64,000 nucleotides of DNA from Flavobacterium sp. N1994 (lineage in GTDB: Bacteria; Bacteroidota; Bacteroidia; Flavobacteriales; Flavobacteriaceae): the NCBI RefSeq assembly GCF_025947145.1, contig NZ_CP109999.1:372001-436000 (forward strand), written 5' to 3'. The notes under the pieces are model-generated. The model was not told where the DNA came from, made no database searches, and saw only the letters and a program-made list of their open reading frames with translations. The number at the start of each line of letters is the position of its first letter. Position 1 is the first letter of the stretch. Position numbers and translations under genes: made by a program. Positions 26,638-36,300 of this stretch are shown piece after piece.

Positions 26638-26680
26638 TTCCGCTGCGCTCCATACAATTCGGCTACGCCTCGGGTTGCGG
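26638..26680. repeat. Interspersed repeat family 2, copy 1
   Basis: A block with GCGCTCCATACAATTCGG and CCTCGGGTTG lies 20 bp upstream of the terC ATG. It resembles 42166-42211, which sits 15 bp upstream of another minus-strand start. Read on the minus strand both copies contain TGTATGGAGCG. Confidence 0.65.
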
Positions 26681-26690
26681 TTAAAAAGAG

Positions 26691-27062
26691 TTAATCAAGT
26701 TTTGTTACAACACCACGTTGTTTTTCGTTGCTTCCCACAAAGGAATATTCAAAAGTATAGGTATTCTTTTCAGTAAACAAAATTTTCATACTGATGGCTT
26801 TTTCTTCCTTCATGCTTTTAGGATGGAGTTTTTGTAAAATAAATTCGCAATCGTTAATCCAACGCACTGTTGCCGTATCCGTTTTACCGTTATAGGTTTC
26901 GATTTGTAATTTTTCAGTTCGGATAAAAGTGGAGGTATGTTTTTTACCATTAATAGTTTGTGCAAATTCAAATTTCCCGGTTCTAAACTCTTTGCAGTTT
27001 CGTTCGTGGTTATTGCAAGAAATTAGGACTAAGGCAAATAGGAGTAAGGTAATTTTTTTCAT
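26691..27062 (-). CDS. Small hypothetical lipoprotein
   Basis: A 123-residue lipoprotein with signal peptide MKKITLLLFALVLISC and Cys16 as the lipid site. The mature part starts NNHERNCKEFRTGKFEFA. It has TATVRWINDCEFILQKL in the middle and ends in beta-rich TYTFEYSFVGSNEKQRG. This pattern recurs in small Bacteroidetes lipoproteins, but I cannot name a family. Two further Cys may form a disulphide. It follows the DUF1572 gene on the same strand with the family-1 repeat between them. Confidence 0.7.
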   Translation of the reverse strand: MKKITLLLFALVLISCNNHERNCKEFRTGKFEFAQTINGKKHTSTFIRTEKLQIETYNGKTDTATVRWINDCEFILQKLHPKSMKEEKAISMKILFTEKNTYTFEYSFVGSNEKQRGVVTKLD

Positions 27063-27089
27063 TTATGCTGAATTTAGTTCCGTTGTTTT

Positions 27090-27145
27090 TAGGAGCTGTT
27101 TCCCGCTTTCCGCACTACATGGTAGTTTGCTACAATCGGGGCTAG
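27090..27145. repeat. Interspersed repeat family 1, copy 2
   Basis: Second copy of the block at 7602-7660 (about 89% identical over 55 bp): TAGGAGCTGTTTCCCGC, then ACTACATGGTAG and ATCGGGGCTAG. It lies directly against the DUF1572 stop codon at 27147. Confidence 0.8.
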
Positions 27146-27146
27146 T

Positions 27147-27722
27147 TTATTTTAGTTTATCTAATTCATCATCCGTAAAATTCTTGATGCTTTTTTCTTT
27201 GGCAAACTTATCGGCATTGTAACTATTCGATTTGTTTTTTGGAATCGATAGTGAATCCCATTCGCCTTGCTTTAGCATTTTGGCATAAAACACGATTTGA
27301 CCAATATGATAAGGATAATGTGCCAACTGACGATTAATAGCTTCAATAACGGTATGACCTTCGTTGCGGATGTAAATGATGGTTTCTAATTGGTCAGGGG
27401 TTAACGAATGCAGCGTGTCAAAAAAGCAAGTCCAGCCTTTGTTCCAAACTTCCATTAGTTCCTCTTTATTGGTAATCGTTTCATCAAATTCGCCGTCACG
27501 GTTGCGCCATGCTTTCTCACCATCCGAAGTCAAGAAATCGGTCCAGCGTGAAATCATATTGCCCGAAAGGTGTTTTACAATCACAGCAATCGAATTAGTA
27601 TCTTCATTTACTGAAACAAATAATTGCTCTGGTGCAAGTTGTTCCATCGCTTTTTCTCCCAACGTTTTGTAGTAGAGAAATTGTTTGGTAACGCTTTCTA
27701 AATAGGATTTATTTATCATCAT
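27147..27722 (-). CDS. DUF1572 family protein (DinB-like fold)
   Basis: A 191-residue protein of the DUF1572 family, related to the DinB/YfiT four-helix putative metalloenzymes. Recognisable blocks are SIAVIVKHLSGNMISRWTDFL near residue 45 and INRQLAHYPYHIGQIVFYAK near 137. The His residues in KHLSGN, AHYPYH and HIGQ are the usual metal-ligand positions. The start is one of two adjacent ATGs (27722 or 27719). The gene overlaps the end of the DUF6095 gene by 14 bp, indicating translational coupling. No substrate is known. Confidence 0.85.
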   Translation of the reverse strand: MMINKSYLESVTKQFLYYKTLGEKAMEQLAPEQLFVSVNEDTNSIAVIVKHLSGNMISRWTDFLTSDGEKAWRNRDGEFDETITNKEELMEVWNKGWTCFFDTLHSLTPDQLETIIYIRNEGHTVIEAINRQLAHYPYHIGQIVFYAKMLKQGEWDSLSIPKNKSNSYNADKFAKEKSIKNFTDDELDKLK

Positions 27723-27930
27723 TAAAAAGGGAATCGGTTACTGCTTTCACTCCTTTAAACATAAAAAACACGGCTAAAAAACAAAAAGTAATTCCAACTG
27801 CTAAAACCAAGTAATGCCAAACATTATCTTTATTCTGAAATGCATTATAAATCACACACGGTCCAATGAACATCAAGGGTAAGGCGTACAATAGGTATTT
27901 CATTCCTTTTTCTAATAGGGGCTTGTTCAT
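27709..27930 (-). CDS. DUF6095 family small membrane protein
   Basis: A 73-residue protein with two membrane helices, at about 9-29 (YLLYALPLMFIGPCVIY) and 39-61 (HYLVLAVGITFCFLAVFFMF), and a polar tail. It matches DUF6095, a Bacteroidetes family of unknown function usually found next to murQ, as here. It is 5 bp downstream of an exported protein gene and overlaps DUF1572 by 14 bp. Confidence 0.8.
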   Translation of the reverse strand: MNKPLLEKGMKYLLYALPLMFIGPCVIYNAFQNKDNVWHYLVLAVGITFCFLAVFFMFKGVKAVTDSLFNDDK

Positions 27931-27935
27931 GGTTT

Positions 27936-28427
27936 TTAAAATTTGATTTGTATCCCAATACCGTTTTGATTGGCCACCGCATTGATGTCGAAATTGCTTT
28001 CCGAACTACCAGTGTTTTTAAGACTGTCGTTATAGGATTTAACAGCTTCTTCAATCTTAGCTCTTCTTCCCGAAAGAATGGGGATAGAGACCGCTATTGC
28101 TCCAACACCAATATAAGTTAAAGCCGTTGGATATTTTATATCTGAAAACAATCCAATGGCTAAATCAACTACACTCATTGCTATCCCAACACCAAGGACT
28201 AATCCACCAATAGATTCTTTGGATTTAGCTTCTTTGTAAAGTTTTACCGAATGCAAATTGGGAGCAAATACTTTTTTCATTTGATAACTGGGTATCTGAA
28301 TGCCATTGACATAATATCTTCCTCGTTCGTATTTAACTTCTTTGGGAGCCGTATTGTCCAAGGTTAATCCTTGAGAAAAAGCAGTTAATCCAAATAATAA
28401 AGTAAGGGCTAGAAGTAATTTTTGCAT
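27936..28427 (-). CDS. Hypothetical exported/membrane protein in the murQ operon
   Basis: A 163-residue protein with signal peptide MQKLLLALTLLFGLTAFSQG. In the middle are two hydrophobic stretches (SIGGLVLGVGIAMSVVDLAIGLF and ALTYIGVGAIAVSIPILSG, about residues 80-125) that could be helices. The N-terminal mature part (APKEVKYERGRYYVNGIQIPSYQMKKVF) is a compact conserved-looking block. Function is unknown. It starts 18 bp after murQ and precedes DUF6095 by 5 bp, so it belongs to the same transcript. Confidence 0.65.
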   Translation of the reverse strand: MQKLLLALTLLFGLTAFSQGLTLDNTAPKEVKYERGRYYVNGIQIPSYQMKKVFAPNLHSVKLYKEAKSKESIGGLVLGVGIAMSVVDLAIGLFSDIKYPTALTYIGVGAIAVSIPILSGRRAKIEEAVKSYNDSLKNTGSSESNFDINAVANQNGIGIQIKF

Positions 28428-28445
28428 AGTTTTTATAGTTATATT

Positions 28446-29255
28446 TTATTTCCAATGATCTACAGCTTTTCTAACGCTGCCATATTCTTTGAGCAATTCA
28501 GAAGCCTTTTCATAATCAACCGGAATTTCACTCATAATCATTTTTACGCCACGGTCCACAAGTTTGTCGTTGCTCAGTTGCATATCGACCATTTTGTTGC
28601 CTTTTACTTTCCCTAACTGAATCATAGTAGCAGTAGAAATCATGTTCAACACTAATTTTTGAGCGCTTCCAGCTTTCATACGAGAGCTTCCTGTTACGAA
28701 TTCTGGTCCAACGACAACTACTACAGGAAAGGTAGCTGTTAAGGCTAACGGACTTCCTTCATTACAAGTAATACATCCTGTAACAATATTTTTAGCATTG
28801 CATTTTTCTAAACCACCAATGACATACGGAGTAGTTCCAGAAGCGGCTATGCCAATTACTACATCATCGGTAGTAATGCCATGTTCTTGTAAATCAATCC
28901 AGGCTTGAATAGCGTCGTCCTCGGCATTTTCAACAGCTCTTCTTATGGCCTTGTCACCACCTGCGATAATACCATTAACCAAATCAAAAGGAACACCAAA
29001 AGTAGGAGGACATTCAGAAGCATCTACAATTCCTAATCGCCCTGAAGTTCCGGCTCCAATATAGAAAAGTCTACCTCCGAGTTTCATTTTCTCGACTACT
29101 CTAGCCACTAAAGCTTCAATTTGTGGTAAAGATTTTTCAACAGCTATCGGAACGGTTTTATCTTCCTTATTGATATTGGCTAACAAATCGGCCACCGACA
29201 TTTGCTCTAAATGCTCGTAATGTGAGGATTGTTCTGTGGTTTTGGTGAAGTTCAT
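28446..29255 (-). CDS. murQ: N-acetylmuramic acid 6-phosphate etherase
   Basis: A 269-residue SIS-domain lyase that cleaves the lactyl ether of MurNAc-6-phosphate to give GlcNAc-6-phosphate and D-lactate in peptidoglycan recycling. The N-terminal SVADLLANINKEDKTVPIAVE, the SIS motif YIGAGTSGRLGIVDASECPPTFG near 57-80, and TGSSRMKAGSAQKLVLNM near 190-207 are diagnostic. ATG 29255 (MNFTKTTEQS) is the family start. The ORF from 29282 would run into a GCAAAGGC repeat. It heads a four-gene run with an exported protein, DUF6095 and DUF1572. Confidence 0.95.
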   Translation of the reverse strand: MNFTKTTEQSSHYEHLEQMSVADLLANINKEDKTVPIAVEKSLPQIEALVARVVEKMKLGGRLFYIGAGTSGRLGIVDASECPPTFGVPFDLVNGIIAGGDKAIRRAVENAEDDAIQAWIDLQEHGITTDDVVIGIAASGTTPYVIGGLEKCNAKNIVTGCITCNEGSPLALTATFPVVVVVGPEFVTGSSRMKAGSAQKLVLNMISTATMIQLGKVKGNKMVDMQLSNDKLVDRGVKMIMSEIPVDYEKASELLKEYGSVRKAVDHWK

Positions 29256-29258
29256 TTT

Positions 29259-29374
29259 GCTCGCAAAGGCGCAAAGGCGCAAATTAATTGGTTTTATCTT
29301 TCAAAAATAACAAATAGAAGGGAATCAAATTAAATTTAACTGAAGAAACTTTGCTGCTTTGTGACTTTGTGAGA
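29259..29374. repeat. Inverted GCAAAGG-type repeats flanking the murQ upstream gap
   Basis: CTCGCAAAGGCGCAAAGG (from 29260) and a segment at 29351-29374 read on the other strand as CTCACAAAGTCACAAAGC match at 19 of 24 positions. They face each other across about 67 bp between the ZIP gene stop and the murQ start. They could form a long imperfect hairpin. Confidence 0.6.
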
Positions 29375-29387
29375 TTTTATATTTTCA

Positions 29388-30056
29388 TTAAAGAAAGGAT
29401 GCCAAAGCAATTCCCAAAATAATCATCGATATTTTAGCAATATTGAACTTATGTCCTTCGCTGCTTTCAAAGATAATAGTGGAAGAAATATGAAATAGTA
29501 TCCCAATAACGACGGCAGTAATTTGAGTATAATAGTCGTTAAGTATCGGGAAATTATCAGAAATTAATGTCCCTAGTGGAGTCATTATCGCAAAGGTCAA
29601 CATAAAGAAAAACAAAGCGGTTTTATTCAGTTGGGCATTAAGAAAAAATGTCGTTAGGATAATCGCAATGGGTAAATGATGAATAGCAATTCCGTAGGCT
29701 AATTCGTGATGATGTCCTACAGGAAATCCTTCTAGTAAAGCGTGAATACACAAACTGATAAATAATAACCATGGGATTTGTAGCATTTTATCATGTCCGT
29801 GAACGTGTCCGTGTTCTGCTCCTTTGGAAAAAAATTCTAAAATGATTTGGAATAGAATGCCAAGCATAATAAAAACCCCTACACTTTTGTTGCCACTTTC
29901 ATAAACATCTGGTAAAAGATGCATCACGGTTAAGGACAAAAGGAAAGAACCACTAAAGGCTAGTAATAATTTGAGATTCTGCTTGTCTTTTGGTTTTATG
30001 ACAAGCGCAATTCCATAGCCTAATAGTACTGATAGTAAGGGTAGAATATAATTCAT
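29388..30056 (-). CDS. ZIP family metal transporter
   Basis: A 222-residue inner-membrane protein with about seven to eight helices, of the ZIP family (uptake of Zn, Fe or Mn). The metal-site helices are visible as CIHALLEGFPVGHHHELAYG near residue 105 and IAIHHLPIAIILT near 127. A His-rich cytoplasmic loop HGHVHGHDK near 82 is typical. Which metal is carried cannot be told from sequence. Its ATG overlaps the TAA of the upstream methyltransferase gene (TAATG), so the pair is translationally coupled. Confidence 0.9.
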   Translation of the reverse strand: MNYILPLLSVLLGYGIALVIKPKDKQNLKLLLAFSGSFLLSLTVMHLLPDVYESGNKSVGVFIMLGILFQIILEFFSKGAEHGHVHGHDKMLQIPWLLFISLCIHALLEGFPVGHHHELAYGIAIHHLPIAIILTTFFLNAQLNKTALFFFMLTFAIMTPLGTLISDNFPILNDYYTQITAVVIGILFHISSTIIFESSEGHKFNIAKISMIILGIALASFL

Positions 30057-30799
30057 TACTTAAATATCATGATTAAACGTTCGCTAGTGTTTTTGTGGTA
30101 TTTTTTCAGTTTGTAATCGCCAAAAGTATCTAGCAGATAAATACCCGTTTGGTTCATCATATTCTGAAAATCTTCTAAGGTATAGGCTCGAACATTTTCG
30201 GTGAAGTGAAACTTTTTTCCATCGGCTTCAAAATCAATTTCTTTAATGATAAAACCGTCAATGACAAAGCGTTTGATATGAAAGACAATCCCATCTACTT
30301 CTTTGGTTTCTTCTGGAATTAAATTTTCAATGACTTGATGGGCATTCATAAAATCAATCACTGCAAACCCATATTCCGAAAGACTTTGTTTTATAGAGGC
30401 TAAGGTTTTGATATCATCTTCTACATTTTCAAAATAACCAAAGCTGGTAAACAAATTGAAGATAGCATCAAATTTTTGTTCAAACGGTTCACGCTTATCA
30501 TGAACCACAAAGTGCAGCGTATCATTAGCATTTTTATTGGCTTCTGCAATACTATTTTCAGATAAATCGGCACCAATAACATCAAAGCCCAACTGATTTA
30601 AATAAATCGAATGTCTTCCTTTACCACAAGCTAAATCTAGAACTTTGGCTTTTTCGGGTAAGTTTAAATAATGGGTAAGATTGTCCATGAAAATTTGTGC
30701 CTCACGATAGTTTCTATCCTTGTATAAAATGTGATAGTAGGGGGTATCAAACCAAGAGGCGTACCAATTTTCGGATTTACAATTTGTAGTATCTGACAT
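30056..30799 (-). CDS. Class I SAM-dependent methyltransferase
   Basis: A 247-residue methyltransferase. Motif I is VLDLACGKGRHSIYL near residue 54, followed by an acidic strand end at DVIGADLSENS and motif post-I at FDAIFNLFTSFGYF near 113. The rest follows the Methyltransf_25 fold. The methyl acceptor is unknown; small-molecule acceptors are common in this group. It is translationally coupled to the downstream ZIP gene, a pairing with no obvious biochemical meaning. Confidence 0.85.
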   Translation of the reverse strand: MSDTTNCKSENWYASWFDTPYYHILYKDRNYREAQIFMDNLTHYLNLPEKAKVLDLACGKGRHSIYLNQLGFDVIGADLSENSIAEANKNANDTLHFVVHDKREPFEQKFDAIFNLFTSFGYFENVEDDIKTLASIKQSLSEYGFAVIDFMNAHQVIENLIPEETKEVDGIVFHIKRFVIDGFIIKEIDFEADGKKFHFTENVRAYTLEDFQNMMNQTGIYLLDTFGDYKLKKYHKNTSERLIMIFK

Positions 30800-30908
30800 T
30801 TATTCTTTTCAAATGAATTCTGAACAGGCAAATTTAGTGTATTTTTGCCACAGATATTAAACTTTGCCCAACTTTGTATTTTCTTATAAGTACTTAAAAA
30901 TAGTTATT

Positions 30909-30947
30909 ACACAGAGATTCACAGAGAACTGCGCAGAGATTCACTAA
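30909..30947. repeat. CACAGAG/ATTCAC short-word repeat
   Basis: ACACAGAGATTCACAGAG and GCGCAGAGATTCACT repeat the words CAGAG and ATTCAC over about 40 bp, ending 7 bp before the start of the next gene. Confidence 0.55.
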
Positions 30948-30953
30948 GATTTT

Positions 30954-32120
30954 ATGGAGAATTATAAGATGATTGCCAAAACCTTTTTTGGTTTTGAAGA
31001 AATACTGTCAAAAGAATTACAACAATTAGGCGCGCAAGATGTCGAGATTGGCACCCGTGCGGTTACTTTTAAAGGAGATAAAGGATTTATGTACAAAGCC
31101 AATTTATCGTTGCGTACCGCTCTTAAAATCCTAAAACCTATTTATTATTTCCGAGCTACGAACGACATCAACTTATACAAAGGTATTCAAGGCATTGATT
31201 GGTCTAACTACTTAAACGAAAATCAAACTTTTGTCATTGATACCACCATCCATTCGGATAATTTCAAACACTCCCAGTTTGTTTCCCAAAAAGCTAAAGA
31301 TGCTATTGTAGATCAATTTAGAGCCAAAACGGGTCAAAGACCAAGCGTGGATAAAGACTTCCCTGATTTGCGAATTAACATCCATATTGATAGAGACCAA
31401 TGTTCTGTTGCACTTGATACTTCTGGGGCTTCATTGCATCACAGGGGTTACAGAACTGCTACAAATATTGCTCCTATTAACGAAGTGTTAGCTGCAGGAA
31501 TGTTGTTACTTTCAGGGTGGGATGGAAGTTCTGATTTTTTAGATCCTATGTGTGGCTCAGGAACCTTGTTAGCGGAAGCCGCTATGATTGCATGTAATAT
31601 TCCAGCCAATATCAACAGAAAAGAATTTGCATTCGAAAAATGGAACGATTGGGACAATGATTTGTTTGATCAAATTATCGATGCTTTAATGAAACGAACT
31701 CGTGAATTTCACCATACGATTATCGGATACGATAAAGCACCAAGTGCTGTTCAGAAAGCCAAAGACAACATCATAAATGCTAATCTAGACGAATACATAA
31801 CCATCAGTCAAGCTGATTTTTTTGAAACTAAAAAAGAAAATGCGGGTCCATTACACATGGTTTTCAATCCACCGTATGGCGAACGTTTGAATATAGAATT
31901 GGAACGTTTTTACCGAGAAATAGGAGATACCTTAAAGAACAATTATCCTAATACGAATGCTTGGTTTATTACCGCTAACTTGGAAGCTTTAAAATATGTT
32001 GGACTAAGACCTTCCCGTAAAATAAAACTTTTCAACGGAAGCTTGGAAGCGCGTTTAGTGAAATACGAAATGTATGAAGGCAGTAAACGAACCAAGTTTC
32101 AGAATACTACTGAAGAATAA
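30954..32120 (+). CDS. THUMP-domain class I RNA methyltransferase (RlmL N-terminal type)
   Basis: A 388-residue methyltransferase that likely makes an N2-methylguanosine in 23S rRNA, by analogy with the RlmL N-terminal half. An N-terminal ferredoxin-like/THUMP module (about 1-160, KTFFGFEEILSKELQQLGAQ) precedes the Rossmann domain. That has motif I FLDPMCGSGTLLAEAAM near 196 and the base-flipping motif FNPPYGERL near 303. The conserved LHHRGYR block is near 160. It lacks the RlmK half of E. coli RlmL. Another ATG lies 9 bp on (MIAKTFF). Convergent with the efflux operon across a bidirectional terminator. Confidence 0.9.
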   Translation: MENYKMIAKTFFGFEEILSKELQQLGAQDVEIGTRAVTFKGDKGFMYKANLSLRTALKILKPIYYFRATNDINLYKGIQGIDWSNYLNENQTFVIDTTIHSDNFKHSQFVSQKAKDAIVDQFRAKTGQRPSVDKDFPDLRINIHIDRDQCSVALDTSGASLHHRGYRTATNIAPINEVLAAGMLLLSGWDGSSDFLDPMCGSGTLLAEAAMIACNIPANINRKEFAFEKWNDWDNDLFDQIIDALMKRTREFHHTIIGYDKAPSAVQKAKDNIINANLDEYITISQADFFETKKENAGPLHMVFNPPYGERLNIELERFYREIGDTLKNNYPNTNAWFITANLEALKYVGLRPSRKIKLFNGSLEARLVKYEMYEGSKRTKFQNTTEE

Positions 32121-32126
32121 GCATAT

Positions 32127-32152
32127 AAAAAGCCCTCGGAAGAGGGCTTTTT
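32127..32152. terminator. Bidirectional intrinsic terminator
   Basis: Perfect 11-bp stem AAAAAGCCCTC / GAGGGCTTTTT around GGAA, between convergent genes ending at 32120 (+) and 32174 (-). Confidence 0.92.
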
Positions 32153-32173
32153 AGTACTGTCCAATGACAAGGT

Positions 32174-33304
32174 TTATTCGTCAGATTTGTTTTTGAGTTT
32201 CATTAATAACGTGTAAGCCCCTTTGGTTACGATGTTTTTAGTAGTCAATGCATCTCCATTTAGAATTTCAACAACCCCATTTTCACTCACGCCAGTGGTT
32301 ACTTCAGTTATTTTGAAGTTGGTTTTATCCAATTCAACAAATACATAATTTTTTCCTTCATAATTTACCACGGCATCTTCTGGTATGGTTAAAGCATCGT
32401 TGCTTTTTACTTCAATTTCAGCATTCATATACATCCCTGGCAAAAGCGTCTTATCGTAGTTTTCAAAATGACAATGCACCTCTGCCGAATGTTCATCAAC
32501 CGATAAATCTTTGCTAATTAAGATGATTTCGCAGGCGTGTTTGTTTTCAGGCTGATTGTTAGTGTAAGCGACTAACTTTTGTCCAATGGCTAATTTAGTA
32601 ATGTCTTTTTCAAAGACTTTTAAATTCAAATGGATATCAGAGGGATTGATGAGTTCAAATAGTACGTCTTCTGGGTTTACATATTTTCCAATGTTTACAT
32701 TCACTTTAGACACAAATCCAGTAATAGGAGCGTAGATGTTGACGCTTTTAGAAAGATTTTTTTCCGTTAAGGTATTCGGATTGATATTAATCAATTTCAA
32801 TTTTTCTCCCAAAGCACTTAAAGTAATGCGTAGGGTTTTATAATCAGCATCGGCCATTTGGTATACTTTATCGCTACTGGCCTGACTTTGATTCAACTCT
32901 TTTTGACGTTCATATTCTTTTTCGGCAAAATACAAGCGCGACTTAGTAGTTAAATAATCTTGTTGCAATTGTACAAATTGTTGGTCTTCCATAGTGGCAA
33001 TGACTTCACCTTTGTTGATGTGCATGCCAGGCAACAACTGAGTTGTTTTTAAATAACCGCCTAATGGCATACTGATAGAAACCATATTTTGCGGAGGTAC
33101 GTCAATTTTTCCATTGACTTTCAATACGGAAGAAATAGATTTCTTTTCCAGATTTCCTGTGGTTAAAGCCGCATTTTTTAATTGGGCCGAGGTAAGAGTG
33201 ACTGTCGATTCCGCTATGGTATTAGTCTCACTTGTTGTTTCTTCCTTTTTAGACTGACAGCCCAAAATAAGAAAGCCAAAAAGGAGTATCATTATATTTT
33301 TCAT
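32174..33304 (-). CDS. RND efflux periplasmic adaptor (CusB/CzcB type)
   Basis: A 376-residue membrane-fusion protein of a heavy-metal RND pump. It starts with a lipoprotein signal peptide (MKNIMILLFGFLILGC, Cys16). A lipoyl-like half (VKVNGKIDVPPQNMVSISMPLGGYL), an alpha-hairpin (about 100-160, QLQQDYLTTKSRLYFAEKEYERQ), the second lipoyl half (VNIYAPITGFVSKVNVNIGKYV) and a beta-barrel domain follow. It joins the inner-membrane pump to the outer-membrane channel. Its gene is 4 bp downstream of the pump gene and is the last of the operon, ending at a shared terminator. Confidence 0.92.
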   Translation of the reverse strand: MKNIMILLFGFLILGCQSKKEETTSETNTIAESTVTLTSAQLKNAALTTGNLEKKSISSVLKVNGKIDVPPQNMVSISMPLGGYLKTTQLLPGMHINKGEVIATMEDQQFVQLQQDYLTTKSRLYFAEKEYERQKELNQSQASSDKVYQMADADYKTLRITLSALGEKLKLININPNTLTEKNLSKSVNIYAPITGFVSKVNVNIGKYVNPEDVLFELINPSDIHLNLKVFEKDITKLAIGQKLVAYTNNQPENKHACEIILISKDLSVDEHSAEVHCHFENYDKTLLPGMYMNAEIEVKSNDALTIPEDAVVNYEGKNYVFVELDKTNFKITEVTTGVSENGVVEILNGDALTTKNIVTKGAYTLLMKLKNKSDE

Positions 33305-33308
33305 GGTA

Positions 33309-36300
33309 TTAATTTTTTGAAGTTAGGTAGTTGAGTTGGATTACGGCATCATTATACTGATTTACCGTATTGATGTAATCGTTTTGAATCGCTATACTTT
33401 GATGAATTAGCATCACCCAATCTAAATAATTGATTTCACCGTTATAGAATTGTTTGTTAGCCGTAGTGCTGATGATTTTAGCATTGGGCAAAGCTGTCTT
33501 TTCATAATAACTTAGTCGCTCTTGACTTTTCTGATACTGAGATTGCGCGTTTAAAAACTGCTGTTGTAATTCCAGTTTTCCTTTTTGAAGTTCATTGTCA
33601 GCTATAGTTTCGGCTATTTTAGAAGCTTTAATTTTAGCTCTTTGTGCCCCGCCAAATAATGGAATACCTAGTCCAAATTGAGCCGATTGGAATCGGGTGG
33701 ATTTATCATACAACACATTATCAGCACCAGTTCCTGTTATGGTAGCGCTATTGTAGCCAAAGGTAATGCTTGGCATAAGTTTAGAACGCTCCGCTTTAGT
33801 ATTGGCTGAGCTTACTTTCTTTTGTTGTTCTAAAACTTGTACCGTTGGATGGTTGGCCAGCATTGTGCTATCAATACTAGTGTTGAAAGACAACTTTAAT
33901 TGGTCAGCAGCTGGAATCACTTCGCTTTCTGAATTTAAAATCAATTGAAACTTACTTTGTAAAACCGCTTTTTCTTGTTGCAGTTGCACCAACTGTGATT
34001 GGATTGTCCCTTGCTGAGTTTCGGCTGTAGTTTTTTCTAAAATATTGCTTTCTCCTTTTTTAAAACGAAGCGTGGCTTTTTGTGCAAAAACATTGAAAAG
34101 ACTATCGCTTCTTTGCAACAAACGTTCTTTTTCAGATAAATAAACTAATGAATAAAAAAGTTGGGTAACTTCTTTTTTCAACTCAGCTTCTTTCCAGGTT
34201 ACTTTTAAAGTGGCTGTTTTCCATTCCTCTGTGTAGAGTTGTTTTTGTCGACTGTAAACCGTTGGAAAATTAAACGTTTGCGCTATTCCAATTCGGTTAT
34301 CATTATAATAACTATTAATCTGACCGTAATCACCAGTAATTGTAGTAGCAGGTAAATTGGCTGCCGTTTTAATTACTTGCTTTTGGTACTCGGCTTTCAA
34401 GCGTTCATTCTTAATCGGGGAATTGTTTTTAAGCGCTGTTTCAATGGCTTTGTCCAAACGAATTGGATTACTTGTTTGTGCATTAGCTATAGATAGCGAT
34501 AGGAGTAGGACAATTGTTGTAACTCCTTTGTTGATTGATTTCATTGTAATACCTTTTTCGAAAGTGATGTATAATATAGGAAGGACAAAAAGGGTTAAGA
34601 AGGTCGCAATTAATAACCCACCAATAACAACCGTAGCTAAAGGACGTTGTACTTCTGCACCAGCTCCATTACTGATGGCCATCGGTAAAAACCCTAAGGA
34701 GGCTACAAAAGCAGTCATCAATACGGGGCGTAAACGGACTTTAGTACCCATTAAAACGATACGATGTAAATCGGTCATCCCTTCTTTTTTTAATTGGTTA
34801 AATTCGGATATCAATACAATACCATTTAATACGGCTACTCCAAAAAGCGCAATAAAACCTACTCCAGCACTTATACTGAAAGGCATGCCTCGAAGCGCTA
34901 AAAAGAAAATCCCCCCTATAGCAGAAAGCGGTATAGCGGAATAAATTAACAACCCTTGTTTCACAGAATTAAACGCAAAGAACAACAACAAGAAAATTAG
35001 CAATAGCGAAACTGGTACTGCAATCATTAGCCTTTGTTTTGCCTTATTTAAATTCTCAAAAGCACCGCCATAAGTGGTGTAATATCCTGTTGGCAATTTG
35101 ATTTGTTTTTCTACTTTTTGCTGTAACTCGTTTACAATACTTTGTACATCACGACCTCTTACGTTAAAACCTACTACAATTCGGCGTTTCGCATCTTCTC
35201 GTTGAATTTGGTTTGGACCATTTTTAATGCTTACTGTAGCCAATTGCGATAACGGAATTTGAGTTCCTTGTGGTGTCGGAATTAATAAATTTTGAATGTC
35301 TTCTAAATCTTTGCGTTGATTGGTATTGAGTCGGACAACCAAATCAAATCGTTTTTCTCCTTCAAAGACTAATCCTGTGGTTTGACCAGCAAACGCTGTA
35401 TTTACCACTTTGTTGATGTCATCAATACTTAAATGATATTGCGCAATGGTATTTCGGTTATAGTCAATGACTACTTGTGGCATACCAGTTACAGGTTCAA
35501 CAAATAGGTTTTGTATGCCGTCAACCGTACTAACGATTTTGCCTAATTTTTGCGCATATACCGCAAGAGTATCTAAGTTTTCTCCAAAGATTTTACAAAC
35601 TACATCTTGTCGGGCACCCGTCATTAATTCATTAAAACGCATTTGAACGGGATACTGAAATCCAGCCGTAATTCCAGGTACATCTTCTAATGCTTTTCCC
35701 ATTTTTTCAGCCATTTCATCAAATGTTTTGGCCGATTTCCATTCGCTTTTATCTTTCATTATGACCATCATATCGCTGGCTTCCATGGGCATTGGGTCAG
35801 TAGGGACTTCACCGCTACCAATTTTAGTCACTACTTTTTCCACCTCTGGAAATTGGGTTTTTAAGATGTGGGCTGCTTTTTGTGTACTTTCGATAGTAGT
35901 GGTTAAATTACTACCCGTTAGGACTCGAGTATCTACTGCAAAATCGCCTTCTTCCAAGGCAGGAATAAATTCACCTCCCAAGAAACTTAATGTAATTATA
36001 GCCAATATAAAAAGGGTAATAACTATTGAAATCACCATTTTTGGATATCCTAAAATTTTGTTTAAAGCGTGTTGGTATTTTATTTCCACCCATATCATTA
36101 AACGATCAGAAAAATTAGGTTGGTGTTTTAATTTCTTACTCAAAAATAAAGCACTCATCATAGGGATATAGGTCAATGATAAAATAAAGGCACCCAGTAA
36201 AGCAAAGGCAACAGTTTGTGCCATGGGTTTGAACATTTTGCCTTCTATACCTTCTAATGTAAATATGGGTAGGTAAACAATTAGTATTATTATTTGGCCA

